A stretch of 64,000 nucleotides of DNA from Ehretia macrophylla (GCA_037974665.1 CM075770.1:65917850-65981849), one strand, 5' to 3'. Shown: positions 46,501-58,942, numbered from the stretch's first letter. The notes: generated by a model from the letters alone, not told the origin. Made by a program: numbers and translations.

Positions 46501-47060
46501 GTCATGTTAAGGGCACAATTCCTTTATGTGTTAACGGTTCACAGTCTCAGGTTAGAGAGATGGCCTATTCAAAAGGCCCAATAGGCTTAACAACAACCCA
46601 TCTGCTTCAACAACGCAGCATCCTCGCAAGACGTGATATCGACGCATTGTAAGGCCGTCTAATAACTCGCGAGTAATGTTGTCGTCCTTTTAAAAGCTCA
46701 CGACGTACGATTCGTGACGAAAAAAATAGAGAAAAAGAAGAAAAGTGGCCTGAAACTGATGAAAACGTTCGATTTTGGGCTCCAAAAATGGGCAAAGCGA
46801 GCACGCTCGTTGCCCCCGTCATAGAGCTCTCAGAGAGCTTTGCAACGGTGTGTTGTGCGCCGTGTAACTCCTTACGGATCAAAAGTTATGGGCACCGGAG
46901 CGACGGAGATCTGGCCACAAGCTCTACGCCCTCGGTTTGCGGGCCCAGCCTCCACGTGAAGCGAAGTTGTCTTGCCCACGGTGCCGGGGGATTCGATAAT
47001 AGAAATGTGGTGGATAAAGTATCTTGGCAACCCTAACCGGAGCAAAAAAAATTGAAAAGG

Positions 47061-47179
47061 GTGGTGCAACACGAGGACTTCCAAGGGGTCACCCATCCTA
47101 GTACTACTCTTGCCCGAGCACGCTTAACTTCAGAGTTCTTATGGGATCCCGGTGCATTAGTGCTGGTATGATCGCACCC
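47061..47179 (-). rRNA. 5S rRNA: 5S rRNA gene, unit 58
   Basis: 119 nt through two compensating length changes: one base lost at nt 97-99 and one base gained at nt 29-31. Also C118A, C95T, G68A, T63C, C47T, C39A. Confidence 0.93.
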
Positions 47180-47736
47180 GTCATGTTGAGGGCACAATTC
47201 CTTTATGTGTTAACGGTTCACAGTCCCAGCCTAGAGAGATGGCCTATTCAAAAGGCCCAATAGGCTTAACAACATCCCATCTGCTTCAAAAATGTAGCAT
47301 CCTCGCAAGACATGATATCGATGCGTTGTAAGGCCCTCTAATATCTCGCGAGTAAGGTTGTCGTCCTTTTAACAGCTCACGACGTACGATCCGGGACAAA
47401 AAAACAGAGCAAAAGAAGCAAAGTGGCCCGAAACTGATGAAAACGTTCAATTTTGGGCTCCAAAAAGGGCAAAGCGAGCATGCTCGCTGCCCCCGTCGTA
47501 GAGCTCTCGGAGAGCTTTGCAACAGTATGCTGTGTGCCGAGTAACTCTTTACGGATCAAAAGTTATGGGCACCGGAGCGACGGAGACCTGGTCACAAGTC
47601 CTACGCCCTCGGTTTGCGAGCCCAACCTCCACGCGAAGCGAAGTTGTCTTGCCCAAGGTGCCATGGGATTCGATAATAGAAATGTGGTGGATAAAATATC
47701 AGGCAACCTTAACCGGAGCAAAAAAAATTGAAAATG

Positions 47737-47855
47737 GGGGTGCAACACGAGGACTTCCCAAGGGGTTACCCATCCTAGTACTACTCTCGTCCAAGCACGC
47801 TTAACTTCGGAGTTTTGATGGGATCCGGTGCATTAGTGCTGGTATGATCGCACCC
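47737..47855 (-). rRNA. 5S rRNA: 5S rRNA gene, unit 59
   Basis: Full length; C95T, G89A, G66A, G41A. The nearest bases downstream read CATTTTC, keeping the TTTT. Confidence 0.95.
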
Positions 47856-48415
47856 GTCATGTTGAGGGCACAATTCCTTTATGTGTTAACGGTTCACAGT
47901 CCCAGCCTAGAGAGATGGCCCATTCGGAAGGCCCAATGGGCTTAACGAGAACCCATCCGCTTCAACAACGTAGCATTCTCCCAAGACGTGATATCGACGC
48001 GTTGTAGAGCCCTCTAATGTCCCGCGAGTAAGGTTGTCTTCTTTTTAACAGCTCACGACGTACGATCCTAGATGAAAAAACAGAGCAAAAGAAGAAAAGT
48101 GGCCCGAAACTGATGAAATTGTTCGATTTCGGGCTCTGAAAATAGGCGTAGTAAAGCATGCTTGCTGCCCCAATCTTAGAGCTCTCGGAGATCTTTGCAA
48201 CGGTAAGCTGTGCACCGCGCAACTCCTTACAGATCAAAAGTTATGGGCACTGGAGCGACTGAGACCTGGTCACATGCCCTACGCCCTCGGTTTTTTGGCC
48301 CAGCCTCCACGTGAAGCGAAGTTGTCTTGCCCAAGGGGCCGTGGGATTCGATAATAGAAATGTGGTGAATAAAGAATCTTGGCAACCCTAACCGGAGCAA
48401 AAATAACTGAAAAGG

Positions 48416-48534
48416 GTGGTACAATATGAGGACTTCCCAGGGGGTCACCCATCCTAGTACTACTCTCGCCCAAGCACGCTTAACTTTGGAATTTTGATGG
48501 GATCCGGTGCATTAGTGCTGGTATGATCACACCC
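48416..48534 (-). rRNA. 5S rRNA: 5S rRNA gene, unit 60
   Basis: Full length; C118A, C114T, G110A, G108A, G48A, C44T, G41A, C6T. The distal T-run is broken (AGTTATTTTTG). Confidence 0.94.
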
Positions 48535-49091
48535 GTCATGTTGAGGGCACAATTCCTTTCTGTGTTAACGGTTCACAGTCCTAGCCTAGAGAGATGGCCC
48601 ATTCAGAAGGTCCAATGGGCTTAACGACAACCTATCCACTTTAACAATGCAGCATCCTCGGAAGTCATGATATCGACGCATTGTAGGGCCCTCTAATGTC
48701 CCGCGAGTAAGTTGTAGTCCTTTTAACAGCTCACGACATACGATTCGGGACTGAAAGACAAAGCAAAAGAAGAAATGTGGCCCAAAACTGAAGAAAACGT
48801 TTGATTTTGGGCTCCAAAAATGGGAACAGCGATCAAGCTAGCAGCCCCCATCGTAGAGCTCTCGTAGAGCTTTGGAACAGTATGCTGTACGCCGCGTAAC
48901 TCCATACGGATCAAAAGTTATGGGCACCGGAGCGACGGATACCTGGTCACAAGCCCCACGCCCTCGGTTTGCAGGCCCAGCCTCCATGTGAAGCGAAGTT
49001 GTCTTGCCCAAGGTGCCGTGGGATTCGATAATAGAAATGTGGTGGATAAAGTATTTTGGCAACCCTGACCGAAGCAAAAAAAATTAAAAGG

Positions 49092-49210
49092 GGGGTGCAA
49101 CACGAGGACTTCCCAGGGGGTTACCCATCCTAGTACTACCCTCGCCCAAGCACACTTAACTTCGGAGTTCTGATTGGATCCCGTGCATTAGTGCTGGTAT
49201 GATCGCACCC
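49092..49210 (-). rRNA. 5S rRNA: 5S rRNA gene, unit 61
   Basis: Full length; G89A, A71G, C57T, C36A, C29G. All five are shared with the adjacent unit 62, so the two arose by a local duplication. Confidence 0.95.
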
Positions 49211-49769
49211 ATCATATTGAGTGCACAATTCCTTTATGTGTTAACGGTTCACAGTCCCAGCCTAGAGAGACGGCCCATTCAGAAGGCCAAATGGGCTCAA
49301 CGACTACCCATCAGCTTCAACAACACAGCATCCTCGCAAGATGTGATATCGACGTGCTGTAGGGCCCTCTAATGTCTCACGAGTAAGGTTGTCTTCCTTT
49401 TGACAGCTCACATAGAACGATCCGGGACCCAAAAACAGAGCAAAAGAAGAAAAGTGGCCCGAAACTGATGAAAACATTCAATTTTGGGCTCCAAAAATGG
49501 GTACAGCAAGCAAGCTACCTGCCTCCGTCGTAGAGCTCTCGAAAAGCTTTGCAACGGTATGCTGTGCGCCGCGCAACTCCTTACAGATCAAGAGTTATGG
49601 GCACCAGAGCGACGGAGACCTGGTCACTAGCCCTACGCCCTCGGTTTGCTGGCCCAGCCTCTACGTGAAGAGAAGTTGTCTTCCCCAAGGTGCTGTGGGA
49701 TTCGATAATAGAAATGTGGTGGATAAAGTATCATGGCAACCCTAACCGGAGCAAAAAAAATTGAAAAGG

Positions 49770-49888
49770 GTGGTGCAACACGAGGACTTCCGAGGGGGTT
49801 ACCCATCCTAGTACTACCCTCGCCCAAGCATACTTAACTTCGGAGTTCTGATTGGATCCCGTGCATTAGTGCTGGTATGATCACACCC
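49770..49888 (-). rRNA. 5S rRNA: 5S rRNA gene, unit 62
   Basis: Full length; the five changes of unit 61 plus C118A, G97C, G58A and C6T. Confidence 0.95.
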
Positions 49889-50445
49889 ATCATATTGAGT
49901 GCACAATTCCTTTATGTGTTAACAGTTCACAGTCCCAGCCTAGAGAGACGGCCCATTCAGAAGGCCCAATGGGCTTAACGACAACCCATCCACCTCAACA
50001 ATGAAGCATCCTAGCAAGACGTGATATCGACGCGTTGTAGGGCCCTATAATGTCCCGCGAGTATGGTTGTCGTCCTTTTACAGCTCACGACGTACGATCT
50101 GGGACGGAAAAACAGAGCAAAAGAAGAAAAGTTGACCGAAACAGAAGAAAACATTCAATTTTGGGCTCCAAAAATAGCCATAGCGAGCAAGCTAGCAGTC
50201 GCCGTCGTAGAGCTCCCGGAGAGCTTTGCAACGGTATGCTGTGCGCCGCATAACTCCTTACGGATCAAAAGTTATGGCACCGAATCGACGGATACCTGGT
50301 CACAATCCCTACGCCCTCAGTTTGCGGGCCCAGCCTCCACGTGAAGCGAAGTTGTCTTGCCCAAGTTGCCATGAGATTTAATAATAGAAATGTGGCGAAT
50401 AAAGTATCTTGTCAACCCTAACCGGAGCAAAAAAAATTGAAAAGG

Positions 50446-50564
50446 GGGGTGCAACACGAGGACTTCTAAGGGGGTCACCCATCCTAGTACTACTCTCGCC
50501 CAAGCACGCTTAACTTCGGAGTTCTGATGGGATCCGGTGCATTAGTGATGGTATGATCGCACCG
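50446..50564 (-). rRNA. 5S rRNA: 5S rRNA gene, unit 63
   Basis: Full length; G98A, G97T, G17T, G1C. nt 18-96 consensus, so the internal promoter is nearly perfect. Confidence 0.95.
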
Positions 50565-51122
50565 GTCATGTTGAGAGCACAATTCCTTTATGTGTTAACG
50601 GTTCACACTCCCAGCCTAGAGAGATGGCCCATTCAGAAGGCCCAATGGGCTTAACGACAACCTATCCTCTTCAATAACGCAGCATACTCGCAAGACGTGA
50701 TATCGACGCGTTGTATGGCCTTCTAATGTCCCGCGAGTAAGGTTGTCGTCTTCTCAATAGCTCACGACGTACGATCCAGGATGAAAAAATATAGCAAAAG
50801 AAGAAAAGTGGCCCGAAACTGAAGAAAACGTTCGATTTTGGGCTCCAAAAATGGACATAGCAAGCAAGGTAGCTTCCCCCATCGTAGAGCTCTTGGAGAG
50901 CTTTGCAACGGTATCTTGTGCGCCGCATGACTCCTTACGGATCAAAAGTTATGGGCACCGGAGCGACGAAGACGTGGTCACAAGCCCTACACCCTCGGTT
51001 TACGGGCCCAGCCTCCACGTGAAGCGAAGTTGTCTTGCCCAAGGTGCCGGGGGATTCGATAATACAAATGTGGTGGATAAGATATCTTGGCAACCATAAC
51101 ATGAGCAAAAAAAATGAAAAGG

Positions 51123-51241
51123 GGGGTACGACACGAGGACTTCCCAGGGGGTCATCCATCCTAGTACTACTCTCGCCCAAGCACTCTTAACTTCGGAGTT
51201 CTTATGGGATCCGGTGCATTAGTGCTGGTATGATCATACCC
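51123..51241 (-). rRNA. 5S rRNA: 5S rRNA gene, unit 64
   Basis: Full length; C114T, T112C, G87A, C57A, C39A, C6T, G5A. Confidence 0.95.
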
Positions 51242-51799
51242 ATCATGTTGAGGGCGCAATTCCTTTATGTGTTAACGGTTCACGGTCCCAACCTAGAGAG
51301 ATGGTCCATTCAGACGGCCCAATGGGCTTAACGACTACCCATCCACTTCAACAACGTAGGATCCTCGCAAGACATGATATCGATGTGTGGTAGCGCCCTC
51401 TAATGTCCCGCGAGTAATGTTGTTGTCCTTTTAACAGCTTTCGACGTACGATCCGAGACGGAAATACAGAGCAAAAGAAGAAAAGTGGCCCAAAATTGAG
51501 GAAAGCGTTCGATTTTGGGCTCCAAGAACGAGCACATCAAGCAAGGTAGCTGCCCCTGTCGTAGAGCTCTCGGAGAGCTTTGCAACGGTATGCTGTGAGC
51601 CGAGTAACTCCTTACGGATCAAAAGTTATGGGCACCGGAGCGACAGAGACCTGGTCAGAAGCCCTACGCCCTCGGTTTGCGGGCCCAGCCTCCACGTGAA
51701 GCGAAGTTGTCTTGCCCAAGTTGCCATGGGAGTCGATAATAGAAATGTGGTGGATAAAATATCAGGCAACCCTAACCGAAGCAAAAAAAATTGAAAAGG

Positions 51800-51918
51800 G
51801 GGGTGCAACACGAGGACTTCGCAGGGGGTCACCCATCCTAGTACTACTCTCGCCCAAGCACACTTAACTTCGGAGTTCTGATGGGATCCGGTGCATTAGT
51901 GCTGGTATGATCGCACCC
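51800..51918 (-). rRNA. 5S rRNA: 5S rRNA gene, unit 65
   Basis: The copy closest to consensus: only G98C and C57T. Upstream flank and terminator are both present. Confidence 0.97.
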
Positions 51919-52478
51919 ATCATGTTGAGGGCACAATTCCTTTTTGTGTTAACGGTTCACAGTCCCAGCCTAGAGAGATGGCCCATTCAGAAGGCCAAAT
52001 GGGCTTAACGACAACCCATCCGCTTCAACAACACAACATTCTTGCAAGATATGATATCGACGAGTTGTAGAGCCCTCTAATGTCCCGCGAGTAAGGCTAT
52101 CATCCTTTTAACAGCTCACGACATACAATCCGGGACGAAAAATCAGAGCAAAAGAAGAGAAGTATCCCGAAACTGATGAAAATGTTCAATTTTGGGCTAT
52201 GAAAATAGGCGCTGTCAAGCAGGCTAGCTGCCCCCGTCGTAGAGCTCTCGGAGAGCTTTGCAATTGTAAGATGTGCACCACGTAACTCCTTACGGATCAA
52301 AAGTTATGGGCACTGGAGCGACGGAGACCTAGTCACAAGCCCTACGCCATCGGTTTGTTAGCCCAGCTTCCACGTGAAGCGAAGTTGTCTTGCCCATGGG
52401 GCCGTGGGATTCGATAATAGAAATGTGGTGGATAAAGTATCTAAGCAACCCTAACCGGGGTAAAAAAAATAGAAAAGA

Positions 52479-52597
52479 GTGGTGCAACACGAGGACTTTC
52501 CAAGGGGTCACCCATCCTAGTACTACTCTCGCCCAAGCACGCTTAACTTCGAAGTTCTGATGGGATCCGGTGCATTAGTAATGGTATGATCGCACCA
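52479..52597 (-). rRNA. 5S rRNA: 5S rRNA gene, unit 66
   Basis: Full length; C118A, G99A, C95T, C46T, C18T, G17T, G1T. nt 47-94 consensus. Confidence 0.95.
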
Positions 52598-53095
52598 GTC
52601 ATGTTGAGGGCACAATTCCTTTATCTGTTAACGGTTCACAGTCCTAGCATAGAAAGATGGCCCATTCAGAAGGCCCAATGGGCTTAACGACAACCTATCC
52701 GATTCAACAGCGCAGCAACTTCGAAAGACAGGATATCAATGCGTTGTAGGGCCCTCTAATGTCCCGCGAGTATGGTTGTTGTCCTTTTAACAGCTCACGA
52801 CGTACGATTCGGGACGAAAAAATAGGGCACAACGAGCAAGCTAGCTGCCCCCGTCGTAGAGCTCTCGAAGTGCTATGCAACGGTATGCTGTGCATCGCGA
52901 AACTCCTTACGGATCAAAAGTTATAGGCACCGGAGCGACGGAGACCTGGTCACAAGACCTACGCCCTCGGTTTGCCGACCTAGCCTCCACGTGAAGCGAA
53001 GTTGTCCTGCCCAAGATGCTGTGGGATTCGATAATAGAAATGTGGTGGATAAAGTATCTTGGCAACCCTAACTGGAGCCAAAAACATTGAAAAGG

Positions 53096-53214
53096 GGGGT
53101 GCAAAATGAGGACTTCCCAAGGGGTCACCCATCCTAGTACTACTCTCGCCCAAGCACGCTTAACTTCGAAGCTCTGATAGGATCCGGTTCATTAGTGCTG
53201 GTATGATCGCACCC
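53096..53214 (-). rRNA. 5S rRNA: 5S rRNA gene, unit 67
   Basis: Full length; G110T, G108A, C95T, C46T, A43G, C36T, C26A. Its downstream spacer is about 60 bp short: the purine-rich GAGCAAAAG stretch is gone (junction near 52,824). Confidence 0.94.
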
Positions 53215-53773
53215 GTCTTGTTGAGGGCACAATTCCTTTATGTGCAAACGGTTCACAGTCCCAGCCTAGGGAGATGGCCCATTCAAAAGGCCCAATAGGC
53301 TTAACAACAACCCATCTGCTTCAACAACGCAGCATCCTCGCAAGACGTGATATTGACGCATTGTAAGGCCCTCTAATATCCTGCGAGTAAGGTTGTCGTC
53401 CTTTTAACAGCTCACGACGTACGATCCAGGATGAAAAAGCTGAGCAAAAGAAGAAAAGTGGCCCGAAACTAATGAAAACGTTCAATTTTGGGCTCCAAAA
53501 ATAGGCACAACGTGCTAGCTCGCTACCCCCGTCATAGAGCTCTTGGAGAGCTATGCAACGGTATGTTGTGCACCGCGTAACTCCTTACGGATCAAAAGTT
53601 ATGGGTACCAGAGCGACGGAGACCTGGTCATTAGCCCTACGCCCTCGGTTTGTTGTCCCAGCCTCTACGTGAAGAGAAGTTGTCTTCCCCAAGGTGCCGT
53701 GCGATTCGATAATAGAAATGTGGTGGATAAAGTATCTTGGCAACCCTAACCGGAGCAAAAAAAATTGAAAAGG

Positions 53774-53892
53774 GTGGTGCAACACGAGGACTTCCCAGGG
53801 GGTTACCCATCCTAGCACTACCCTCGCCTAAGCACGCTTAACTTCGGAGTTCTGATGGGATCCCATGCATTAGTGCTTGTATGATTGGACCA
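53774..53892 (-). rRNA. 5S rRNA: 5S rRNA gene, unit 68 (upstream promoter deleted)
   Basis: Gene is full length with 11 changes: C118A, G89A, A77G, A71G, G64A, C29G, C28T, C15A, G7A, G5C, G1T. Directly upstream about 50 bp are missing, including C-1, the GC pair and the TATA-like box; the flank jumps to the part reading CAGCCTTGAGAGA. Likely silent. Confidence 0.92.
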
Positions 53893-54401
53893 GCCTTGAG
53901 AGACGGCCCATTAAGAAGGCCCAATGGGCTTAACGACAACACATCCACTTCAACAACGCAGCATCCTCGCAAGACGTGATATCGACGCGTTGTAGGGCCC
54001 TCTAATGTCCCGTGAGTATGGTTGTTTTCCTTTTAATAGCTCACGACGTACGATCTGGGACGGAAAAATAGAGCAAGAGAAGAAATGTGGACCGAAATTG
54101 AAGAAAACATTCAATTTTGGGCTCCAAAAATAAGCATAGTGAGCAAGCTAGTAGACCCCGTCGTAGAGCTTTCAGAGAGCTTTGCAACGGTATGTTGTGC
54201 GGCGCGTAACTCCTTACGGATCAAAAGTTATGGCACCGGATCGACGGAGACTTGGTCATAATCCCTACGCCCTCGATTTACGGGCCCATCCTCCACGTGA
54301 AGTGAGGTTGTCTTGCCCAAGGTGAAGTGGGATTCGATAATAGAAATGTGGCGAATAAAGTATCTTGTCAACCCTAACTGGAGCAAAAAAAATTGAAAAG
54401 C

Positions 54402-54520
54402 GGGGTGCAACACGAGGACTTCCCAGGGGGTCACCCATACTAGTACTACTCTCACCCAAGCACGCTTAACTTCAGAGTTCTGATGGGATCCGATGCATTA
54501 GTGCCGGTATGATCACACCC
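54402..54520 (-). rRNA. 5S rRNA: 5S rRNA gene, unit 69
   Basis: Full length; G82T, C67T, C47T, C28T, A16G, C6T. Confidence 0.95.
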
Positions 54521-54867
54521 ATCATGTTGAAGGCACAATTTCTTTATGTGTTAACGGTTCACAGTCCCAGCCTAGAGAGATGGCCCTTTCAAAAGGCCCA
54601 ATGGGCTTAACGACAACCCATCTACTTCAACAACATAGCATCCTCGTAAGACGTGATATCGACGCGTTGTAGGGCCCTCTAATGTCTCGCGAGTATGGTT
54701 GTCGTCCTTTTAACAACTCACGACGTACGATCCGGGATAGAAAAACAGAACAAAAGAAGAAAAGTGAAACGAAGTTGTCTTGCCCAAGGTGCCGTGGGAT
54801 ACGATAATAGAAATGTGGTGGATAATGTATCTTGGCAACCCTAACCGGAGCAAAAAAATTTGAAAAG

Positions 54868-54986
54868 GGGGTGCAACACGAGGACTTCCCAGGGGGTCAC
54901 CCATCCTTGTATTACTCTCGCCTAAGCACGCTTAACTTCGGTGTTCTGATAGGATCCGGTGGATCAGTGATGGTATGATCGCACCC
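54868..54986 (-). rRNA. 5S rRNA: 5S rRNA gene, unit 70
   Basis: Full length; T79A, G75A, G64A, T45A, C36T, G25C, A22G, G17T. It lies only 466 bp from unit 69 because about 211 bp of spacer is deleted. Confidence 0.94.
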
Positions 54987-55542
54987 GTCATGTTGAGGGT
55001 ACAATTCCTTTATGTGTTAACGGTTCACAGTCCCAGCCTAGAGAGATGGCCCATTAAAAAGGACCAACCGCTTAACGACAACTAATTCGCTTCAACAACG
55101 CAGCATCCTCGCAAGACGTGATATCGACACATTGTAGGGACCTCTAATGTCCAGCAAGTAATGTTGTAGTCCTTTTCGCGGCTCACGACGTACGATCCGG
55201 GACCAAAAAATAGAGCAAAGGAAGAAAAGTGGCCTGAAACTGAAGAAAACGTTTGATTTAGGGATCCAAAAATGGCACAGCGAGTTAGCTAACCACCCCC
55301 GTCTTAGAGTTCTCGCAGAGCTTTGCAACTGTATGTTGTGCGTCGCGTAGCTCCTTACGGATCAAAAGTTATGGGCACTGGAGTGACAGAGACCTAGTCA
55401 TATGCCCTACGCCCTCGGTTTGCGGGCCCAACCACCACGTGAAGCGAAATTGTCTTGCGAAAGGTGACGTGGGATTCAATAATAGAAATGTAGTGGATAA
55501 AGTATCTTGGAAACCCTAACCAGAGCAAAAAAAATGAAAAGG

Positions 55543-55661
55543 GGGGTGCAACACGAGGACTTCCCAGGGGGACACCCATCCTAGTACTACTCTCGCCCAA
55601 CCACGCTTAACTTCAGAGTTCTGATGGGATGCGGTGCATTAGTGCTGGTATGATCGCACCA
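55543..55661 (-). rRNA. 5S rRNA: 5S rRNA gene, unit 71
   Basis: Full length; A90T, C61G (box A), C47T, G30C, G1T. Downstream spacer resembles that of units 78, 80 and 82. Confidence 0.95.
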
Positions 55662-56220
55662 GTCATGTTGAGGGCACAATTCCTTTATGTGTTAACGGTT
55701 CACAGTCCCAACCTAGAGAGATGGCCTATTCAGAAGGCCCAATGGGCTTAATGACAACCCATCCGTTTCAACAATGCAGCATCCTCGTAAGACGTGATAT
55801 TGACGCGTTGTAAGGCCCTCTAATGTCCCGCGAGTAAGGTTGTCGTCCTTTTAACAGATCACGACGTACGATCCGGGACAGAAAAACAGAGCAAAAGAAT
55901 AAAAGTGGCCAAAAACTAAAGAAAACGTTTGATTTTGTGCTCCAAAAATGGGCTAAGCGAGCAAGGTAGCAGCCCCTATCCTAGAGCTCTCGGAGAGCTT
56001 CGTAACGGTATGCTGTGCGCCGCGTAACTCCTTACGGATCAAAAGTTATAGGCACCGGAGTGACGGAGACCTGGTCACAAGCCCTACGCCCTCGGTTTGA
56101 GGGCCCAGCCTCCACGTGAAGCGAAATTGTCTTCCCCATGGTGACGTGGGATTCGATAATAGAAATGTGGTGGATAAAATATCTTGGCAACCCTAACCGG
56201 AGCAAAAAAAATGGAAAAGA

Positions 56221-56339
56221 GGGGTGTGACACGAGGACTTTCCAAGGGGTCATCCATCCTAGTACTACTCTCGCCCTAGCATGCTTAACTTTGGAGTTCT
56301 GATGGGATCCGGTGCATTAGTGCTAGTATGATCGCACCC
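56221..56339 (-). rRNA. 5S rRNA: 5S rRNA gene, unit 72
   Basis: Full length; G113A, T112C, G99A, C95T, G87A, T63A, G58A, G48A, C15T. Confidence 0.94.
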
Positions 56340-56897
56340 GTCATGTTGAGGGCACAATTCCTTTATGTGTTAACGGTTCACAGTCCCAGCCTAGAGAGAT
56401 GGCCCATTCAGAAGGCCCAATGGGCTTAACGACAACCCATCCTATTCAACAACGCAGCATTCCAGCAAGACGTGATGTCGACTGGTTGTAAGGCCCTCTA
56501 ATGTCCCTCGAGTAAGGTTGTCATCCTTTTAACAGCTCACGACGTACGATCCGGGACAGAAAAACAGTGCAAAAGTAGAAAAGTGGCCCGAAACGGAAGA
56601 AAATGTTCAATTTCGGTCTCCAAAAAGGGCATAGCGAGCAAGCTAGCTGCCCCTGTCGAAGAGCTCTCGGAGAGCTTTGCAACGGTACGATGTGCGCCGC
56701 GTAACTCCTTACGGATCAAAAGTTAGGGGCATAGGAGCGACGGAGACCAGGTCACAAGCCCTACGTCCCCGCTTTGCTAGCCCAGCCTCCACGTGAAACG
56801 AAGTTGCCTTGCCCAAGGTGCCGTGGGATTCGATAATAGAAATGTGGTGGATAATGTATCTTTGCAACCCTAACCGGAGGAAAAAAAATTGAAAAGG

Positions 56898-57016
56898 GTG
56901 GTACAACACGAGGACTTCCTAGGAGGTCACCCACCCTTGTACTACTCTCGCCCAAGCATGCTTAACTTCGGAGTTCTGACGGGACCCGGTGCATTAGTGC
57001 AAGTATAATCTCACCA
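56898..57016 (-). rRNA. 5S rRNA: 5S rRNA gene, unit 73
   Basis: Full length with about 12 changes: C118A, C114T, G97A, C93T, A83G, T79A, G58A, A37G, A32G, A16T, C15T, C10T, C6A, G1T. Shares several with unit 74. Confidence 0.92.
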
Positions 57017-57575
57017 GTCATGTTGAGGGCACAATTCCTTTATGTGTTAACGGTTCACAGTCCCTACCTAGAGAGATGGCCCATTCAGAAGGCCCAATGG
57101 CCTTAATGACAACCCATCCACTTCAACAACGCAACATCCTCACAAGACGTGGTATCGACACGTTGTAGGGCCCTCTAATATTCCTCAAGTAAGGTTGTCG
57201 TCCTTTTAACAGCTCACAACGTACGATCCGGGATAGAAAAACAGATGAAAAGAAGAAAAGTTTCCCCAAACTATAGAAAACGTTCGATTTTGGGATCCAA
57301 AAACGGGCAAAGCGAGCAAGGTAGCTGGCCCAATCCTAGAGCTCTCGGAGAGCTTTGCAACGGTATGCTGTGCACCGCGTAAATCCTTACGGATCAAAAG
57401 TTATGGACACCGGAGCGACGAACACCTGGTCACAAGCCCTATGCCCACAACTTGAGGGCCCAGCCTCCACGTGAAGCGAAATTGTCTTTCCCAAGGTGAC
57501 GTGGGATTTGATAATTGAAATGTGGTGGATAAAGTATCTTGGCAACCCTAACCAGAGTAAAAAAAATTGAAAAGG

Positions 57576-57693
57576 GTGGTACAACACGAGGACTTCCAGG
57601 GGGTCACCCATCCTTGTACTACTCTCGCCCAAGCATGCTTAACTTCGGAGTTCTGATGGGACCCGGCGCATTAGTGCTAGTACAATCACACCA
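57576..57693 (-). rRNA. 5S rRNA: 5S rRNA gene, unit 74
   Basis: 118 nt: one G of nt 97-99 missing. C118A, C114T, T79A, G58A, A32G, A27G, C15T, A11G, C10T, C6T, G1T; sister of unit 73. Confidence 0.92.
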
Positions 57694-58251
57694 GTCATGT
57701 TGAGGGCACAATTCCTTTATGTGTTAACGGTTCAAAGTCCCTACCTAGAGAGATGGCCCATTCAGAAGGCCCAATTGCCTTAACGACCACCCATCCGCTT
57801 CAACAACGCAGCATCCTCGCAAGACGTGATATCGACGCGTTGTAGGGCCCTCTAATGTCCGGCGAGTATGGTTGTCGTCCTTTTAACAGCTCACGACGTA
57901 CGATCCGGGATGAAAAAACAGAGCAAAAGAAGAAAAGTGGACCGAAACTGAAGAAAACTTTCAATTTTGGGCTCCAAAAACAGGCACAGTGAGCAAGCTA
58001 GTAGCCCCCGTCGTAGAGCTCTCGGAGAGCTTTGCAACGGTATGCTGTGCGCCGCGTAACTCCTTACGGATCAAAAGTTATGGCACCGGATCGACGGAGA
58101 CCTGGTCACAATCCCTACGCCCTCGGTTTGCGGGCCAGGCTTCCACGTGAAACGAAGTTGTATTGCCCAAGGTGAAGTGGGATTCGATAATAGAAATGTG
58201 GTGGATAAAGTATCTTGGCAACCCTAACCGAAGCAAAAAAATTTGAAAAGG

Positions 58252-58359
58252 GTGGTGCAACACGAGGACTTCCCAGGGGGTTACCCATCCTAATACTACC
58301 CTCACCCAAGCACCCTTAAGTTCGGAGTTCTGATGGAACCCCATGGATTAGTGCTGGTA
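58252..58359 (-). pseudogene. 5S rRNA: 5S rRNA pseudogene, unit 75 (5' truncated)
   Basis: Only nt 12-119 remain. The first 11 nt, all upstream promoter elements and about 95 bp of flank are deleted; the gene joins directly to spacer reading ACCCATCCACTTC. Also C118A, G89A, C78T, A71G, C67T, C57G, G51C, C34T, A32G, C29G, C28T, G25C. Not functional. Confidence 0.92.
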
Positions 58360-58823
58360 ACCCATCCACTTCAACAACGCAGAATCCTCGCAAGACGTGA
58401 TATCGACGCGTTGTAGGGCCCTCTAATATCCCGCGAGTATGGTTGTCGTCCTTTTAACAGCTCACGACGTACGATCCGGGATGAAAAAACAGAGCAAAAG
58501 AAGAAAAGTGGACCGAAACTGAAGAAAACTTTCAATTTTGGGCTCCAAAAATAGGCACAGCGAGCAAACTAGCAGCCCTCGTCGTAGAGCTCTCGGAGAG
58601 TTTTGCCACGGTTTGCTGTGCGCCGCGTAATTCCTTACGGATCAAAAGTTATGGCACCGAATCGACGGAGACCTGGTCACAATCCCTACGCCCTCGGTTT
58701 GCAGGCCCAGCCTCCACGTGAAGCGAAGTTGTCTTGCCCAAGGTGCCGTGGGATTCAATAATAGAAATATGGCGAATAAAGTATCTTGTCAACCCTAACC
58801 GGAGCAAAAAAAAATTGAAAAGG

Positions 58824-58942
58824 GGGGTGCAACACGAGGACTTCCAAGGGGGTCACCCATCCTAGTACTACTCTCGCCCGAGCACGCTTAACTTCGGATT
58901 TCTGAAGGGATCCGGTTCATTAGTGCTGGTATGATCGCATCG
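58824..58942 (-). rRNA. 5S rRNA: 5S rRNA gene, unit 76
   Basis: Full length; G97T, T63C, C44A, A37T, C26A, G3A, G1C. Its downstream spacer is nearly the same as that downstream of unit 75. Confidence 0.94.
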
